Part shown: one piece after another, positions 1-10,143 of the stretch | Position numbering within the stretch: the first letter of the stretch is position 1 | Layout: each line of letters opens with the position of its first letter | Translations under genes and position numbers: made by a program | From: Dactylorhiza incarnata | Lineage: Eukaryota > Streptophyta > Magnoliopsida > Asparagales > Orchidaceae | NCBI GenBank assembly: GCA_033032865.1 | Contig: JAWHQI010000755.1 | Span: forward strand, 41,001 to 105,000 | DNA: 64,000 bases | Direction: 5' to 3' | Notes under the pieces: generated by a model | What the model saw: the letters and a program-made list of their open reading frames with translations, nothing else | Told to the model about the DNA's origin: nothing | Database searches by the model: none

Positions 1-450
1 TGCCCGGCCCGCGAACATACGCGTAGATAGATTTTACTGTATCTAGCACAATTCTCTTATAAATCTTACTAAGCAATTCGTCAAACACTTGGCATGCGTA
101 TTGAAATAAGTACAAATATAGAAGAACATGTATAGATCTGTTTAGAACATAGGCAACAAAATTAAAATAGGAGAAGTTATAACTATAAATCAAACAGAAA
201 CAAAAAATTTTAGAAGCACGTGCAAAAGGAGAAGGTAGAGGAATGGAACTGATGGTAGTCATGAACTCCTTCTGGGGCTTCACGTTGAAGAGACAATCAA
301 AGTACAATAGGGCAAGCAAGCCCTCGACTGCAGAATATGAAACAGAGAATAAGTTGAAGTTGTCCGGTCCTGGAATGCGGAGACACTGGAAGGAAGAAAC
401 GGCAAAAAACAAAGAAAGGGGGTATTAAATGGAACTTGAGATGGAATACC
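1..450. other. Left flank of the Tat element, no gene seen
   Basis: There is no convincing ORF or RNA gene here. The first bases are GC-rich (CCCGGCCCGCG) and the rest is ordinary AT-leaning sequence. If the minus-strand Helitron end at 13,618 is real, this stretch would be the far part of the same Helitron, with its 3' end just outside the window. This is inference only. Confidence 0.4.
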
Positions 451-455
451 TAGAG
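451..455. repeat. Target-site duplication, left (TAGAG)
   Basis: TAGAG lies directly before the 5' LTR and again directly after the 3' LTR (12,991-12,995). This fixes the element ends exactly. Confidence 0.92.
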
Positions 456-939
456 TGTTTGCCCAGAAAGCCCGCGACCTCCTCTCATTGTACATTTTTC
501 CCGGTCTCCGCGGTCTCAAATTAAGGTGATCGCCCAGATCGTCAGATGCCTCCTCGACCAAGATTTTCTAAGTTCCCAGCGGTCAAAATAGTGCGAGATC
601 GCCGGATCAAGCGGTCTGGCCGTTTTTCTTGTTTTTGTTATTTGTACCCCATTTCCCTGCCCCGGCTCTCCTGTACCCCGGGCAGCCCGAAGTTTTTCAG
701 CCCTGCCCATTTGGGCAGCCCCCTCGTCTATAAATAGAGGGGTAGGGGTACCAGAAAAGCACTTTTGGCTCCGAGGCTCCAGCTTACAACCTGTGTAAGC
801 GGTCTCATTTCTTCGTGATCGTCATTTCGTGATCGCTTTTCCTTTGTTCCAGCATCTTCTGTCTTAGTAACCTGCACTTCGCAGTTTTCTCCCATCCCTT
901 TTAGTGTGAATTTTGGAGGTACCATTTTTGGCACCAATA
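456..939 (+). repeat. 5' LTR of the Tat element
   Basis: It starts TGTTTGCCC. The 3' copy ends ...CCAACA and this one ...CCAATA, so the terminal CA has become TA here. It holds the sense promoter (TATA at 729) and several GCGGTCTC and GATCGC words that recur in the antisense gene region. Confidence 0.92.
729..736 (+). promoter_or_regulatory. TATA box of the 5' LTR
   Basis: TATAAATA followed by GAGGGG, at the same LTR offset as 12,780-12,787 in the 3' LTR. It should drive the genomic transcript from about 30 bp downstream. Confidence 0.7.
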
Positions 940-942
940 GAA

Positions 943-962
943 CGAACACGCGACCTTCAGAT
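943..962 (+). other. Possible primer-binding site, tRNA-like complement
   Basis: Four bases after the LTR is CGAACACGCGACCTTCAGAT. Its reverse complement reads like the variable loop plus T-arm of a tRNA (...GAAGGTCGCGTGTTCG). The usual TGG complementary to a tRNA 3' CCA end is absent, so priming would be from an internal tRNA segment. Which tRNA is not determined. Confidence 0.4.
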
Positions 963-997
963 TTCGAAGTGTCAGGTGAAATCAATAGACTTTCAAG

Positions 998-2794
998 ATG
1001 GCTGATCGTCGTAGAGGTCGTCCCTTGCGATCTCCCAGCGTTCCCCCTTCCGATCACAATCCGTTAGAAGCGCTTGAACGCCGTTTCGAGCTTCGTGTTG
1101 AACAAGCTCTCCGTGAGGCCGCCCGAGCCAGGCAGGATGCCACCTCTGTTCAGCAGGAGATCGCGCGGTCTCAGCAAGAGGCCGCTCGAGATCGGCAAGA
1201 AGTCGTCCGGGCTCAGCAGGAGTCCGCGAAGCAAATTGAGGCTATGAACGAGGTTCTAGCCGCGATCTCCCTGAAGATCCTTCCCCAATCCTCTCAGGTC
1301 GCCACTCCAGACCGCATGGCAGGCGGTCACCCGAGCGATCACCCCGTCTTCCATCCCACAGCTCCTCAGCGATCTCAACATGAGGAGTTCGCCGCCCGTC
1401 GTAATTCTTTCCAAGCTGCAGCCCAGGGGCCTCCGGCCCAAACCCTGAATTTTGAAGAAGGGTTTGCTTACCCTCAAGATCCTCCTGCTCCTTTTCTTCC
1501 TCCTCCTGGACCTTCTGTTTTTGGGGAGCCTTCCCCCTTTACCGATGAGATTCGTCGGGATCCAATTCCTCATGGATTCAGAGAACCTCGCCTTCCGGTG
1601 TATACAGGAGAAACCGACCCAATATGCCATCTTCAAGCCTTCGAGTCTGCTGTGGCTCTCAGGAACATTTCAGATGGAGTGAGGTGCAAGCTGATGGTCA
1701 CCTCCTTCGATGGGTCAGCCATGGAATGGTTCTATAAGCTGCCTTGTCAATCTATCTCGAGCTTTGCTGCCCTGAGGCAAGAGCTCCTCCTGAGGTTCGC
1801 CACCGCAAAGAAGAGGAAGAGTGGTCCCGCGACCCTCTTCAAGATCAAGCAAGGCGACAATGAAACTGCAGCGCATTTCGTTGACCGTTTTCAGAAAGAG
1901 ATCTTAGGGGTCAGAGACATGGATCCCGAGCTCTATATGGTGGCTTTGATCAGTGGCCTGCAGGGGGGCCCTCTGAAGTTCAAAGTCACAACCAAAGAGC
2001 CTAGCTCCTATCAGGAGCTGATCAGCATTGCCAATCGCTACATAGAAGGGGAGATCAACAACCCCACCTATGTGAGCAATTTGACAAACAGGGCCACTCA
2101 GAAAGGCTCTGCAGGATTTTATCCGGCTCCGTCCTCTAAGCCCCGACAAGAGCTCCCACCTCCGGCTCCGAGAGGTAAGAGTTACCGCAACAACCGCTTC
2201 AACCGAGGTAATCAATCCTTCCCACTTCAAAATTCATTTCTTCCAACTCCTGTTACTCCTGCTCCGCAAGTCACCACCATCCACCAGATCCAGTATGCTC
2301 AATCTCCTCTTCTACCCATTCCTTCACTTTACAATGAATCCCAAGAGTCCTTCACAGACTTTGGCGTTCCTATGTGTGAAGTGCTTCAAGTCCTTCAGAA
2401 GCAGCCCTTTTTCAAGAGGCCAGCTCCGCTGAATTCTGACCCAAAAACCAGAAACCCAACTCTCTATTGTGAGTATCACAGAGATAGGGGTCATTTGACG
2501 GAGGATTGTAGAGCTCTCCGCCTATTTCTAGAGAAACTATTAAAGGAGGGAAAGCTCCGCGATCTCATTCAAAAGAATGATTCTGCCAAAGCTTCAACCT
2601 CCAAGGCCAAGGAGGTAGCAAAAGTTCACTGGGAGTGCGAAGAAGTAGATGATGTTGGCCATCTGGGCAACATCGGTTTTCCCAGCGAATGCGTGGACGC
2701 TAATGATGAGGGTGCCTTGGGCAAGCTTTTCTGCATCCATGGGGGTGCAGGACCGGAGTCCTCGAGAAAGGCAAGTTTGAAGAGAGTTTACTAG
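998..2794 (+). CDS. Gag polyprotein of the Tat element
   Basis: This 598-residue protein would form the virus-like particle that packages element RNA in the cytoplasm. The N-terminal quarter is charged and probably coiled (Gln/Arg/Glu-rich, residues 20-80). Residues about 200-360 match the retrotransposon gag family, with a WFYKLP-like motif and the LLLRFA and FVDRFQKE segments. Near residue 490 is a Cys/His cluster (CEYHRDRGHLTEDC) resembling the Tat-type zinc knuckle. The ATG at 998 follows a short leader after the LTR. The frame ends at TAG 2,792-2,794 but stays open in the same frame into protease and pol, so this is one gag-pol frame with a single stop. Whether the stop is read through or is a simple mutation cannot be told here. 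Confidence 0.9.
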   Translation: MADRRRGRPLRSPSVPPSDHNPLEALERRFELRVEQALREAARARQDATSVQQEIARSQQEAARDRQEVVRAQQESAKQIEAMNEVLAAISLKILPQSSQVATPDRMAGGHPSDHPVFHPTAPQRSQHEEFAARRNSFQAAAQGPPAQTLNFEEGFAYPQDPPAPFLPPPGPSVFGEPSPFTDEIRRDPIPHGFREPRLPVYTGETDPICHLQAFESAVALRNISDGVRCKLMVTSFDGSAMEWFYKLPCQSISSFAALRQELLLRFATAKKRKSGPATLFKIKQGDNETAAHFVDRFQKEILGVRDMDPELYMVALISGLQGGPLKFKVTTKEPSSYQELISIANRYIEGEINNPTYVSNLTNRATQKGSAGFYPAPSSKPRQELPPPAPRGKSYRNNRFNRGNQSFPLQNSFLPTPVTPAPQVTTIHQIQYAQSPLLPIPSLYNESQESFTDFGVPMCEVLQVLQKQPFFKRPAPLNSDPKTRNPTLYCEYHRDRGHLTEDCRALRLFLEKLLKEGKLRDLIQKNDSAKASTSKAKEVAKVHWECEEVDDVGHLGNIGFPSECVDANDEGALGKLFCIHGGAGPESSRKASLKRVY

Positions 2795-5700
2795 TCAGAG
2801 GTTGCTGTTACCTCTTCGGCTCCGGTTCGAGGGACGGTCACTTTTGGAGACGAAGACCTTTCTCAGACCGCGAATCCTTTTGACGACGCGGTCGTCATCA
2901 AAGCTATAATTGAAAATTATACAATAGAGAAGATTCTGATTGACACGGGAAGTTCAGTCAATGTGCTCTTCAAACCCGCCTTCGAGGCATTGAGGACAGG
3001 TAAAACCCTCCTTTCAACTGAAGGCCCCCTCTATGGTTTTTCAGGAGAGAAGAAAGAAGTAGAAGGGCTCGTTACTCTTTTTGTGATTCTGGGAGGGATA
3101 GTGAAGTTGGTCAAATTTATAGTCGTTGATGCTCCCAGTAGCTACAACGCCATCTTTGGAAGACCCTTCTTAAATGCCTATCAAGCCATCGTCTCCACCT
3201 ACCATCAAGCGGTGAAGTTCGCCTTGAACGGCAAACAACACCGAATCAGGAGCGACCCAAGGAAAGACAGGGAATGCTATGTAAAGACGGACAACATGAT
3301 CGTATCCTTTCCTCCTCAAGAAATCATGATGGCTGAATCAATCGAAGCTCCTGAACAAGTTCCAGTTGCAGAAGAAATTGAGGAGGATGCAAGAGATGGA
3401 GTTCGCTTGGAATCTGCCCAAGCAACTCAAGAGGTCCGGATCAGCGAGGAAGATGAGAGCAAGAGCCTCTCCATCAACGCTGAGTTATCCGAAGCTGACA
3501 AGGGTCAGCTCATCTCTTGTCTTCTGCAAAATCTAGACATCTTTGCTTGGTCGGCAGATGACATGCCCGGAGTGGACCCAGATGTTGCTTTCCATCATCT
3601 CAATCTTGACCCAAACTTCATCCCGATCCAGCAGAAGAAGAGGTCTGTTGCAACTACTCTAGCACAGCCTATCCGTGAAGAGGTAGAGAAGCTCCTGAAG
3701 GCAAAGTTCATCCAACCAATTCAATACCCGGAATGGGTGTCAAACGTTGTAATGGTAAAGAAGTCGAGTGGAAAGTGGAGGATGTGTGTCGACTTTACCA
3801 AACTCAATAAAGCTTGCCCCAAGGATTGCTACCCCTTGCCTCGGATAGATTCTTTAGTAGACTCTGCGGTAGGTTATTCTTTTATGAGTTTTTTAGATGC
3901 TTTTTCAGGTTATCATCAAATCAGAATGCATAAACCAGACATACCCCATACTTCATTTATCACAAATGATGGTTGCTTCTGTTATCTCGTAATGCCTTTT
4001 GGGCTAAAGAATGCTGGAGCAACCTATCAGAAAATGATGGACACAGTGTTCAGAAGTCAAAAAGGAAGAAACCTCAAGGTATATGTTGATGACCTCTTGG
4101 TAAAAAGCAAACTGTTCTCTTCTCATCTTAGAGACCTCTCAGAAACTTTTGCAACCCTTCGAACTTTCAATATGAGGTTGAATCCATTGAAGTGTGTTTT
4201 CGGGGCAAGTAAAGGAAAATTCCTGGGTCACCTCCTTACTCCAGAAGGGTTGGAACCCAATCCTGACAAAGTGAAAGCTATTCTGGAAATGCCACCTCCT
4301 AAGTCCCCAAAAGAAATTCAGCAGCTGGGAGGGAGAATGGCGGGCTTAAGTCGCTTTATCTCCCGTTCAGGAGATAAGAGTGCATCTTTCTTTAAAACCC
4401 TCTGGGGAGGGAGTAGTTTCGAGTGGACAAAGGAATGTGATGATGCTTTCACTCAGCTGAAGAAGCAATTGACATCAACTCCTTTGCTTCAAAGCCCGCG
4501 AGAGGGAGAAAATCTATTTCTGTATATGGGAGTCGGAGCCGATGCCATAAGCTCTGTTCTGGTTCGAGAGGAGAAAAAGAAGCAATTTCCAGTCTATTAC
4601 GTAAGTCGAATCCTGAAGAATGCAGAGACTCGTTATCCTATTCTCGAAAAGTTGGCTTTAATGCTTATAACTTCAGCAAGAAGATTAAGGCCATATTTTC
4701 AAGCTCACTCGATTTTAGTCGTTACTGATCTTCCATTAAAGAGTGTCTTGGAAAAGCCAGAGCATTCAGGTAGGTTGGCAAAGTGGGCAATAGAGCTCAG
4801 TGAGTTTGACATATCCTATGTTCCAAGGATGGCAATCAAAGATCAAGTCTTAGCAAACTTCATGGTGGATACCAAAGAAGTTGAGTCGCAGAAGGGGGTC
4901 GGAGTGCCCCTTGCCTGGAAAATCTTCGTGGATGGAGCCTCAGGGAAAAATTCTTCCGGAGCAGGCGTTATCTTAATCAACCCAAATGGAGTAAGACTGG
5001 ATCAAGCGCTGAAGTTCTATTTCCAAGTAACAAACAATCAGGCGGAATATGAGGCTTTGCTAGCCGGTCTCAAGTTTGCTAGGGAGCTGGGGATTGATGA
5101 TGTCAAAGTTTTCACAGATTCTTTGGTGATGGCTTCTCAAGTAAACGGGACTTTCGAGACTAGAGATAGTATCTTAAAGCAGTATTTAACTCTGGTAAAA
5201 ATTGAGGTTGGGAAGTTCAAAAGCTTTACTATCGATCATATTCCAAGAGGGGAGAACGTGGAAGCAGACGAGTTGGCAAAATTTGGGCTTCTCTCAGGAG
5301 GAACAACTTTGGAGTTGTTTCGCCCGGCGATTGAAGAAGGAGAGGTCATGGAGATTGATCAACATCCGTCTTGGATGGATCCGTTTGTTCTTTATCTTTC
5401 AACTGGAGAGCTCCATTCATCAATAAAGGATAGGAAAAGGTTTAAACGGAAAACGGCTAACTATTATCTTGTTGTAGGAGTGCTTTATAGAAGAACTTTC
5501 CTTTCACCATTAGCACGGTGTGTTTCGGAGGAGGAGATTCCAGCGGTCCTTCAGGAGGTCCATTCTGGAGAATGTGGAAGTCACTCTGGAGCCAGAACGT
5601 TGGAAAAAAGAATCCTAAGGCAAGGGTATTTTTGGCCTCAAATGAGGAAAGATGCGGAAAAATTTGCTAAGAAATGTGTAAAGTGCCAGAAGTTTGCTCC

Positions 5701-6625
5701 TCTCCAAAATCAGCCGGCTCAACAACTCAAGTCAATAGCAACTCCATGGTCGTTTGCAGTTTGGGGAATGGATTTGATTGGGCCTTTCCCTATGGCAAGT
5801 GGGCAACGTCGATATATTATAGTTATGATTGACTACTTCAGCAAATGGATAGAAGCAAAGGCATTGGCCAAAATTACGACTCAAGCCGTGAAAAATTTTA
5901 TTTGGGGAGAGATAGTATGTCGGCACAGAATCCCGATGGCAATCATCACGGATAACGGCTCCCAGTTCAACAATTCAATTCTTATTAATTTCTGTAAGCA
6001 AATTGGCGTTGAGCTACGTTTCGCTTCCGTGCATCATCCAAGAAGCAATGGGCAGGTAGAGGCCGCCAACAAACTCATCATAAATCTCTTGAAAAAGAAG
6101 GTAGAAAATGTCAGGGGCAACTGGGTAGAACAACTACCTTCTGTCTTGTGGGCCTTAAGGACAACTCCAAGTTCTGCTACTGGAGAGACTCCATTCAAAT
6201 TATCGCACGGTTCCGAAGCCCTTATTCCGGTGGAATTTGAAGTAAAAAGCCCAAGAGTATTATTGGCGCAACAGAGTCAAATTGACTGGATGGAAGGAAA
6301 CGATGAGGAGTTAAAATGCAGCCTTGATTTAATAGAGGAGTTGAGAGATACGGCAATCGTCAGGCAAGAAGAGGTGAAGAGAAGAATGGCGAGGCTATTC
6401 AACAAAAATGTAAGAACCAAAGAGTTCGCTGTTGGGGATCTAGTCCTTAAGAAAGTAGATTCAGCAGCAAGAGCTGGTTCAGTTGGAAAGCTTGACCCAA
6501 ATTGGGCGGGGCCGTTTGTGGTGAAGAACGTGCTTAAAAATGGCGCTTACCATCTCCAAACTTATGAAGGGAAAGAATTGTCACATTCATGGAGCGGAGA
6601 TGATCTCAAACTCTTCTTTTCTTAA
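2795..6625 (+). CDS. Pol polyprotein: protease, RT, RNase H, second RNase H, integrase
   Basis: This frame continues gag after the TAG; its first ATG is at 2,963, but the protease motif DTGSS (about 2,941-2,955) lies before it, so expression as a gag-pol fusion is more likely than a fresh start. Reverse transcriptase covers about 3,640-4,300, with YVDD at 4,082-4,093. A first RNase H lies around 4,500-4,850. A second, complete RNase H begins at FVDGAS (about 4,927), with later acidic residues in QAEYEAL and FTDSL, and is of the type acquired by Tat elements. Integrase has an HHCC zinc module (about 5,560-5,700) and a DDE core: Asp in MDLIG, Asp in ITDNG, Glu in GQVEAAN. The C-terminal part resembles a chromatin-facing integrase tail. 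No stop or frameshift is seen over 1,276 codons. Confidence 0.93.
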   Translation, partial: SEVAVTSSAPVRGTVTFGDEDLSQTANPFDDAVVIKAIIENYTIEKILIDTGSSVNVLFKPAFEALRTGKTLLSTEGPLYGFSGEKKEVEGLVTLFVILGGIVKLVKFIVVDAPSSYNAIFGRPFLNAYQAIVSTYHQAVKFALNGKQHRIRSDPRKDRECYVKTDNMIVSFPPQEIMMAESIEAPEQVPVAEEIEEDARDGVRLESAQATQEVRISEEDESKSLSINAELSEADKGQLISCLLQNLDIFAWSADDMPGVDPDVAFHHLNLDPNFIPIQQKKRSVATTLAQPIREEVEKLLKAKFIQPIQYPEWVSNVVMVKKSSGKWRMCVDFTKLNKACPKDCYPLPRIDSLVDSAVGYSFMSFLDAFSGYHQIRMHKPDIPHTSFITNDGCFCYLVMPFGLKNAGATYQKMMDTVFRSQKGRNLKVYVDDLLVKSKLFSSHLRDLSETFATLRTFNMRLNPLKCVFGASKGKFLGHLLTPEGLEPNPDKVKAILEMPPPKSPKEIQQLGGRMAGLSRFISRSGDKSASFFKTLWGGSSFEWTKECDDAFTQLKKQLTSTPLLQSPREGENLFLYMGVGADAISSVLVREEKKKQFPVYYVSRILKNAETRYPILEKLALMLITSARRLRPYFQAHSILVVTDLPLKSVLEKPEHSGRLAKWAIELSEFDISYVPRMAIKDQVLANFMVDTKEVESQKGVGVPLAWKIFVDGASGKNSSGAGVILINPNGVRLDQALKFYFQVTNNQAEYEALLAGLKFARELGIDDVKVFTDSLVMASQVNGTFETRDSILKQYLTLVKIEVGKFKSFTIDHIPRGENVEADELAKFGLLSGGTTLELFRPAIEEGEVMEIDQHPSWMDPFVLYLSTGELHSSIKDRKRFKRKTANYYLVVGVLYRRTFLSPLARCVSEEEIPAVLQEVHSGECGSHSGARTLEKRILRQGYFWPQMRKDAEKFAKKCVKCQKFAPLQNQPAQQLKSIATPWSFAVWGMDLIGPFPMASGQRRYIIVMIDYFSKWIEAKALAKITTQAVKNFIWGEIVCRHRIPMAIITDNGSQFNNSILINFCKQIGVELRFASVHHPRSNGQVEAANKLIINLLKKKVENVRGNWVEQLPSVLWALRTTPSSATGETPFKLSHGSEALIPVEFEVKSPRVLLAQQSQIDWMEGNDEELKCSLDLIEELRDTAIVRQEEVKRRMARLFNKNVRTKEFAVGDLVLKKVDSAARAGSVGKLDPNWAGPFVVKNVLKNGAYHLQTYEGKELSHSWSGDDLKLFFS

Positions 6626-8076
6626 ATGTTCGTATCCGATTCACTCATTCTTTTTCTCACTTTTTCCCACTCAAATGTCATGCAGGTATTATCAAAGCAT
6701 TCGCACTATGAGTGATGGGTGACAAGTTTTAAGAATGTTATTTTTTGAAAAGCCAAAAACCTGTCAAGTGAGACATCGACGGATCCTACTATCTTCCCCC
6801 TCGACTTGTTAGCTCGACGTGTAATTCTGTCAGGACCACAGATGTCGGGGAGATTTCGAATCTGTGTAGCAGTAGCTCGCCAAGCTTGAGCGGAGGAAGT
6901 TTAGGATACCGGGTCCTTGCTGACATCTGGCACACCTCTGCATTTCAAGGGGGTCTAGGTGGCTGGCTCAGCTCTGTCATGCATTAAGAAGGACATTGTT
7001 ACGATCTTAATGATCTTTCAGGGAAAGCAATGTCGGTATAGCCTCCGCGGCATGACCACACCTGCCCTACCGATCATTTTGATCCGTAACTCTCGAATAC
7101 TCATTGAAGCGTGGTTAAGTAAGGGTCGGTCAGAAACATCAGTGACCGTCGCCTGAACCTTAGATTGGCATGTTTGCATTAAACTCGGTAATCCTTTGCT
7201 TAAAGAGAGAGGCAATGTCGGTATAGCCTCCGCGACATGACCACACATTCCTTTTGGATCATTCTTAGAGATCCCATTTTCATATCTTCTTACTTCAAAA
7301 GAAAAAATCTTATTCATCCCTTTGTACTGGGATCGGGCGGTCAGCAATTTGTGAGACCGCATGTTTTTCTTTCCAACTTTCTCCAAAGAGTGATTTGAGT
7401 CACTTATGATCGCCGGACATGACTTTTTCAGGATGATTGAGGTCGCTATTCAGAAAGCTCTTATGCCGACTTGACAAAGCTCGACCCAGTCTCAGTGAGA
7501 TCGAAATTCTGGGCGGTCTGAATATAATGTGATCGCTAAACTGGAGATTCATGAAGAGTTATTGTTTTTCTTTTCAAGTAATAGTTTTGGTTATCAAAGG
7601 GGTCGGCGGACGGATTTCCAGTCATTTGGGCACCGAACACCCAAAAGTTTAATGAGTTTAAATCGTCTTCAGATTGTAGTTTCCTTATGTTATGATTTGT
7701 ATAATGTGAGACCGCATGACTATTGCAAATAAGTTGGTTTTCTGATCACAGTTAAGTTGCTGAATATTTTTCAATGATCTGATTATCTCGAGATCGCAGA
7801 GTGATTTTATTTATACAGTATTAGTCTTTCCTTCAAGGTCTTCTTTGTTTTTTCCAAGAGATCACCACCTGAAATCCTTCAATGGTGATATAAAATTGCA
7901 ACAAGCATAAGGCATTGAGATCGAATGTCGAGTTTAAACTCAGAAGAACAAATATATGCATCAAAAATAAACTCATCCACAGACATAACAGAATCTAATT
8001 TTTATATATATTCTGAATTTTCAATTACAACGAGACCGCTCGGTCTCCAAAAGGGAAAAAGGAAAGTTTGTACAAT
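6626..8076. other. Non-coding spacer between pol and antisense genes
   Basis: No sense gene is supported. A 35-bp sequence occurs twice in direct orientation with one mismatch (7,027-7,061 and 7,212-7,246; begins GCAATGTCGGTATAGCC). It contains GCGGTC- and GATCGC-type words. The 3' ends of the antisense transcripts would fall here. Confidence 0.6.
7027..7246 (+). repeat. 35-bp direct repeat pair in the Tat spacer
   Basis: Copies at 7,027-7,061 and 7,212-7,246 differ at one base (CCGCGGCATG against CCGCGACATG). Function unknown. Confidence 0.75.
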
Positions 8077-9805
8077 TCACTCTCTCTTTGATCTCTTAGA
8101 AGATCGCTCGCTTGAAGAAGAAGAATCAGTTTCTGCGGAAGATTCTTCCAAGCTTTTCCCTGGAATTCTAGATCCAGAGCTTAAGCTCGAACTGGAATCC
8201 AGACCCAGGGTATAGCGGCTTCCGCTTTCTTCGTCTTCGATCACAACATCTTCGTCTTGACCAGCAGCCTCATCAGCAACATCCGCGGTCTCTTCAGCAG
8301 TCGCAGATTGCTCTTCAATCCTCTGTGCCGCGTCAGGGAAGAGATCGGCAAACGTAACATCCTTATATTCTTCAGTGAATCCACCGCGGCCTCGAACCTC
8401 GTTCAGCACCTGGTCGGCGGTCTCTTTAATGTGATGCATCATAGCCCTCTGAAAAGCTGGATTTTCAGGGTCATAAGCTGCTTTTTCAGATTGCTACAAA
8501 AAGAGATATATGTTAGACCGCGCGATCATAGGTAACACGTTCGTAAGATATAAATAAAAATTCTCACTTTTCTTTCTTCTTGCAAGGCAGTTATTTCATC
8601 CAGAGCGCTGCGAAGAGACCGCCCCATATGGTGATTTAAGATTGTACTCCTAACGGTCACTTGGGCACAGAGGTCGGGGAGCGCGTCGGTCTCTATATTC
8701 AGTATTTCATTTGTATTCTTTCTCCCATACAGAGCCGAAGTGACCGCATATGCGTGACGGGTCACCTTTCCGCTCCACAGGGGCAGATCAGTGGACACCT
8801 TCACAGACTTTCCTTTGGCCGCCCATTTGAGGAGAGGTTTTTCTTTGATATCCTTCATTCTTCTTTTGAAACCGATCAAAGGGAAATCTCGCTCGACGGT
8901 CTCAGAGGTAGTGCCGAACACGTCGGCCTCACGCTTAAGCCTCCTCTCCCTCTGAGTAAGAACCTCTGCAGCTGGGGAGATAGGATCTTGAACAGGGACC
9001 GCAAAGGTCGCTAAAAAGCGGGAAAAAGTTAGGAAAGCGTACAAAAGGTATGAAAGGAAATTATTCGAGACCGCAAGAAAAGCTTACTTTCAGCCGGAAT
9101 AATCTCGGCGATCTCGGGCCAGATCGCTAGATAATGAACAAGATCGATCCTCTTGCCCGCCAAGAAAGCCAAGATTTTCAGCTCCTCTTCTGAGACCGCT
9201 TTTATCTTCTTAAAGATACTGTCAGGTCGCGGAGAAGGCGAGTTCTTGAGACCGCCAAGGTCACCTTCAAAGACAAGAAACCTCTCTGTCCAGAAAGAGA
9301 TTTTATTTGGAAGATTCAGGATTTTTATTCCGTCTGCTGAAAAGTACATCAACCCTTTGAACTCTTCTTTCTTTCTGCCTTCCTTCAAGATCTTCGCGGT
9401 GAAGGTTGCGCGGAACAGATTCATTGTAAACTTCACTCTTTCCGATCTCAAGTAATTGATAAAGACATTAACTAGACCGATGGAGTTCGGGGCCAACTGG
9501 GCAAGCACGAAGCCGTAATATTCCAGGATATCTAGCCATTCCCATGGGAGGGGAATCCTCAACCCATTATCAAAGTGATCGATGGGGATAATAAACATTT
9601 TCTCCTCCGCAAAGTTCAACCTTTCTTGTTCAGTCGGCGGTCTCACAACTACCTGAGTTTGGATCATATGTTTCTTTATAAACTCAATATATTCATCCTT
9701 TGATAGACGACCTTGTTTGTGATCGGCATTCAGGAAGATGGTGGCAGAAGAAGCACGAGCGGACACCATGTTTAGCGATCGATGAGATCGGTGTTTAGAG
9801 CGCAT
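8077..9805 (-). CDS. Antisense gene 2: three-exon PF04195-like protein
   Basis: Exons 9,805-9,088, 9,010-8,568 and 8,493-8,077 join in phase (718+443+417 nt) to 525 residues. The two introns, 77 and 74 bp, have GT (GTAAGC; GTGAGA) and AG (CTTTTTAG; TTTTTGTAG) ends. The first ATG is at 9,805; a second possible start is at 9,769. Residues about 90-200 (IPLPWEWLDILEYYGFVLAQ, then LAPNSIGLVNVFINYL) look like the plant 'putative gypsy type transposon' domain (PF04195), a family of unknown activity found in antisense ORFs of Tat elements. The last exon is acidic and ends in a Ser-rich tail with a basic stretch (RSSKRSKRE). A minus-strand TATA box lies 36 bp upstream. Introns can persist because the element's sense genomic RNA would not be spliced at them. 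The exon model is inferred by eye. Confidence 0.75.
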
Positions 9806-9840
9806 TCAAGAAAGCGTAAAATAAAGGTCATGAAGACGGC

Positions 9841-9848
9841 TATTTATA
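9841..9848 (-). promoter_or_regulatory. TATA box for antisense gene 2
   Basis: TATAAATA on the minus strand, 36-43 bp before the first ATG. The leader would be only about 10 nt for that ATG, or about 45 nt if translation starts at 9,769. Confidence 0.6.
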
Positions 9849-10143
9849 GAAGACGAAGGGTCATTTCGTAATCATTAAATCTTGAAGACCGCCCAGCCAA
9901 AACATGTTCAGACCGCTCGACCTATGCAAAGTTATATGAAAGCATACTATGGTTGGCGATCTCAATCAATAAAAAACACAGCAGCAATACAAGCAACCCA
10001 AGCATAAAGAGATCAAAACTTAACAAATCAAGACCGCACGAAAACATTAAAATCAAAAAAGCCACAAATATATGGAAAAGTAACAAAAAAATTTTACAAA
10101 ACATAGTTTAAATCTAGAGACCGCTCGGTCTCAGGTTAAATGT
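9849..10143. other. Spacer between the two antisense genes
   Basis: AT-rich with four GACCGC words (for example AGACCGCTCG). No ORF is supported. It would contain the 3' UTR of antisense gene 1 and the promoter of gene 2. Confidence 0.5.

Noticed and set aside
7018..7386. Minus-strand 122-residue ORF between pol and the antisense genes
   Set aside because: It crosses the 35-bp repeat pair, has no promoter or splice link to the antisense genes and no recognisable motif.
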